From Cronobacter sakazakii (GTDB taxonomy: Bacteria > Pseudomonadota > Gammaproteobacteria > Enterobacterales > Enterobacteriaceae): a stretch of 64,000 nucleotides of DNA. Within the stretch, counting starts at the first letter, position 1. Every line of letters starts with the position of its first letter. Below, one piece after another: positions 61,907-64,000 of the stretch. The translations under genes were made by a program, and so were the position numbers. Location of the stretch: the NCBI RefSeq assembly GCF_000982825.1, contig NZ_CP011047.1, positions 1,798,001-1,862,000 on the forward strand, read 5' to 3'. The notes under the pieces were generated by a model. The model saw only the letters and a program-made list of their open reading frames with translations, made no database searches and had not been told where the DNA came from.

Positions 61907-64000
61907 TTATATCCCGGAGATCCGCTGCGCTTCACGCGCCACGTTATCCATTTCATCCAGCAATTCCAGCAACTCCGGCTCCAGGTCGCTTGCGGGAACG
62001 CCGCTGCGCAACTGCTGTTCAATCAGCTGGCAGAGGTTTTTCAGACGCGGCACGCCGCTGTAGCCGCAGCTCCCGTGCAGTTTATGGATAAGATCGGTCA
62101 GCCCTTCCGGGTTTTCACCGACCAGCTGTTCTTCCACGCGGTTGCGAACTTCCGGTAAAAACGCCAGCAGCATGTGCAGCATATCGCGCGCCAGATCGGG
62201 TTTATTGGCGGCCTGTCGCAGGGCCAGACTCCAGTCGAGCGTGGCGTCAGCCTTCACCGCGGGGGGCGCTATCGCGGGTACACTTGCCACAACCGGCACG
62301 GCGTAGCCGGGCTGATAACGCAGCAGCATGGCGCGCAGTTTCTCTTCTTCAATGGGTTTCGCCAGATAGTCGTTCATCCCGGCGCTGAGCAGCTTTTCCT
62401 TCTGCCCCGACATGGCATGCGCCGTGACCGCGATAATCGGCGTATGCTGCTGTTGCGGCAGTTGGCGGATAAGCTCGCAGGCGTGAATGCCGTCCATATC
62501 CGGCATCTGGATATCCATCAGAATAATGTCGAACGGCTGCAGCATGGCGCGCTCCACCGCCTGATGCCCGCTTTCGCACAGCACCACATGCTGAACCATA
62601 TCTTCAAGCAGCGCGCCGATAAGCTTCAGGTTGGCCGGGTTATCGTCCACGGCCATCACCGTCATCGGCATCCGGCTTTGATCGCCTTCCGGCAGCTCAC
62701 GGGCGTGAATGAGCCGGCAGTGCTCCAGCAACAGCGGCATTAATCGCGTGGCGGTCACTGGTTTCAGCAGGCAGGCGCTGGCCCCCTCTTTTTTCAGCAT
62801 CTCAGCGTTAATTTGGGCGTGGCACGGCAGCGCGAGGATCAGGCAATCGGTGAACGTCGCCGCGCGGGCCAGCTGATCGTGGCGCATCGACAGCGGCTCG
62901 CGATCCGTAACGGGCGCGGCGTACAGCAAAATGTCGTAATGCGCCTGCGGCAGTGACGCCAGATCGGGGCTGTAGACGACCGTCAGCGGCGTATTGGCCA
63001 GCAAATCGCGTGTGCTTTTCGCCGCGGCTTCGTTCTTCTCAACATACGCCAGGCGCATTCCCGCCAGCATATCGGTGGCGTGGCGGTCCACCAGCGCGTT
63101 CGGGTTGAGATCAAGGCTGATATGGAACCAGAACGTCGAGCCGCGATGCGGTTGGCTGTGGAAGGAGATATCGCCGCCCATTTCGTTCACCAGCTTCTGG
63201 GTGATCACCAGCCCAAGCCCGGTGCCGCCGTGGCGGCGTGAAATGCTGGCGTCGGCCTGGCGAAACGCCTGGAACAGACGCGACTGATCGCGCTCCGGAA
63301 TGCCGATGCCGGTATCGCGGATTTGCACCTCGATCTGCACCTTGTTGTTACTGATAGCGCGCTTCTCAACCACGATGTCAATATTGCCGTGGTCGGTAAA
63401 TTTAATCGCGTTACCCACCAGATTCGTAATCACCTGCTGAAGACGCAGCGGGTCGCCAATGACATTGTCCGGTACGTCGTGGCGCACGCTGATGGTCAGC
63501 TCCAGCCCTTTATCATGCGCGGAGTGCGCGAGCAGCGTGACCACTTCATCCAGCGTACTGCGCAGCGGGAACGGAATGCTCTCCAGCAGCAGTTTCCCGG
63601 CCTCAAGCTTCGAGAAATCCAGCACGTCATTGATAATGCTGAGCAGGTTATTCGCCGAGCGCTCGATGGTATTAAGATGATCGCGTTGGGTGGGCGTGAG
63701 GTCAGTTTTCAGCGTCAGGCGGGTAAAGCCAATCACGCCGTTCAGCGGCGTGCGCAGCTCGTGAGACATATTGGCAAGGAATTCAGACTTGATGCGCGCC
63801 GCTTCCTGGGCGCGTTTTTTCGCCAGATCCAGCTCGACGTTCTGAATTTCCATCTGCTCCAGCGTTTCACGAAGATCAGACGTTGCCTGGTCGATATTGT
63901 GCTGCATCTCTTCATGATAAGCGGCAAGCGACATCGCCATCGAGTTGATGCCGTTTTTCAGCATATCCAGCTCGCCCAGCATAAAGCCTTCCACGCGGCT
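61907..64000 (-). CDS. barA: BarA, hybrid sensor histidine kinase (5' end cut by window)
   Basis: 698 C-terminal codons of a protein that is 918 aa in E. coli. The window end cuts the N-terminal membrane and sensor part. Present in order: end of HAMP and coiled coil, HisKA with NMSHELRTPLNGVIGFTR (phospho-His), HATPase with NLVGNAIKFTDHG, DTGIGIPERD and GGTGLGLVITQ, a receiver domain with DIILMDIQMPDMDG (phospho-Asp), and HPt with LIHKLHGSCGYSG (phospho-His). It phosphorylates UvrY, which turns on csrB 1.7 kb away. The short-chain acid signal is known from E. coli, not visible here. Confidence 0.96.
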   Translation of the reverse strand, partial: SRVEGFMLGELDMLKNGINSMAMSLAAYHEEMQHNIDQATSDLRETLEQMEIQNVELDLAKKRAQEAARIKSEFLANMSHELRTPLNGVIGFTRLTLKTDLTPTQRDHLNTIERSANNLLSIINDVLDFSKLEAGKLLLESIPFPLRSTLDEVVTLLAHSAHDKGLELTISVRHDVPDNVIGDPLRLQQVITNLVGNAIKFTDHGNIDIVVEKRAISNNKVQIEVQIRDTGIGIPERDQSRLFQAFRQADASISRRHGGTGLGLVITQKLVNEMGGDISFHSQPHRGSTFWFHISLDLNPNALVDRHATDMLAGMRLAYVEKNEAAAKSTRDLLANTPLTVVYSPDLASLPQAHYDILLYAAPVTDREPLSMRHDQLARAATFTDCLILALPCHAQINAEMLKKEGASACLLKPVTATRLMPLLLEHCRLIHARELPEGDQSRMPMTVMAVDDNPANLKLIGALLEDMVQHVVLCESGHQAVERAMLQPFDIILMDIQMPDMDGIHACELIRQLPQQQHTPIIAVTAHAMSGQKEKLLSAGMNDYLAKPIEEEKLRAMLLRYQPGYAVPVVASVPAIAPPAVKADATLDWSLALRQAANKPDLARDMLHMLLAFLPEVRNRVEEQLVGENPEGLTDLIHKLHGSCGYSGVPRLKNLCQLIEQQLRSGVPASDLEPELLELLDEMDNVAREAQRISGI

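Overview
The window looks like chromosome of an enterobacterium close to Cronobacter or a related Enterobacteriaceae genus. The evidence is GC-rich coding sequence, proteins that read as near-full-length orthologues of Escherichia coli proteins, and a gene order that follows (in reverse) the E. coli segment from ygeA-lysR-lysA-galR through recBCD and argA to barA. The genus is an inference; the family-level placement is firm. No phage, insertion sequence, CRISPR array or toxin system is visible. Accessory content is confined to about the first 16 kb.

Left part (1-6.4 kb): a minus-strand ABC transporter operon in the order M-N-A-B that matches the oligogalacturonide importer TogMNAB. It has two KdgR-like boxes in its upstream region. 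A Wzz/FepE-type chain-length gene broken by a one-base frameshift follows, then a small cupin that matches KdgF (ketonisation of unsaturated uronates), also with a KdgR box. Together these suggest a pectin-fragment uptake and catabolism locus.

Then (6.5-16.3 kb): ygeA, lysR and lysA. Between lysA and galR lies an accessory sugar cluster: a LacI-type regulator divergent from a Lac/Cel-family PTS EIIC, a GH1 phospho-beta-glycosidase, a PTS EIIB, a UxuR-like GntR regulator and a GNAT acetyltransferase. The shared promoter region carries three UxuR/ExuR-type TTGGNATACCAA palindromes. No EIIA is encoded there.

Core region (16.3-45 kb): one OmrA/OmrB-type sRNA, aas-lplT (lysophospholipid recycling), tas, ygdR, ygdQ, mutH, a DnaA-box cluster at the position of DARS2, rppH-ptsP, lgt-thyA, the ppdA-ppdB-ygdB-ppdC pseudopilin operon running into recC-ptrA-recB-recD, argA with paired ARG boxes, and amiC.

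Right part (45-64 kb): two initiator tRNA genes, mltA, tcdA/csdE/csdA, ygdI, the GcvB sRNA divergent from gcvA, ygdD-rlmM, a 57-bp tandem repeat array, xni, sdaC-sdaB, ppnN, queF, syd, the CsrB sRNA with a UvrY-type box upstream, yqcC-truC-yqcA, and barA cut by the window end. BarA is the sensor kinase that acts through UvrY on csrB, so both ends of that circuit lie within 5 kb.
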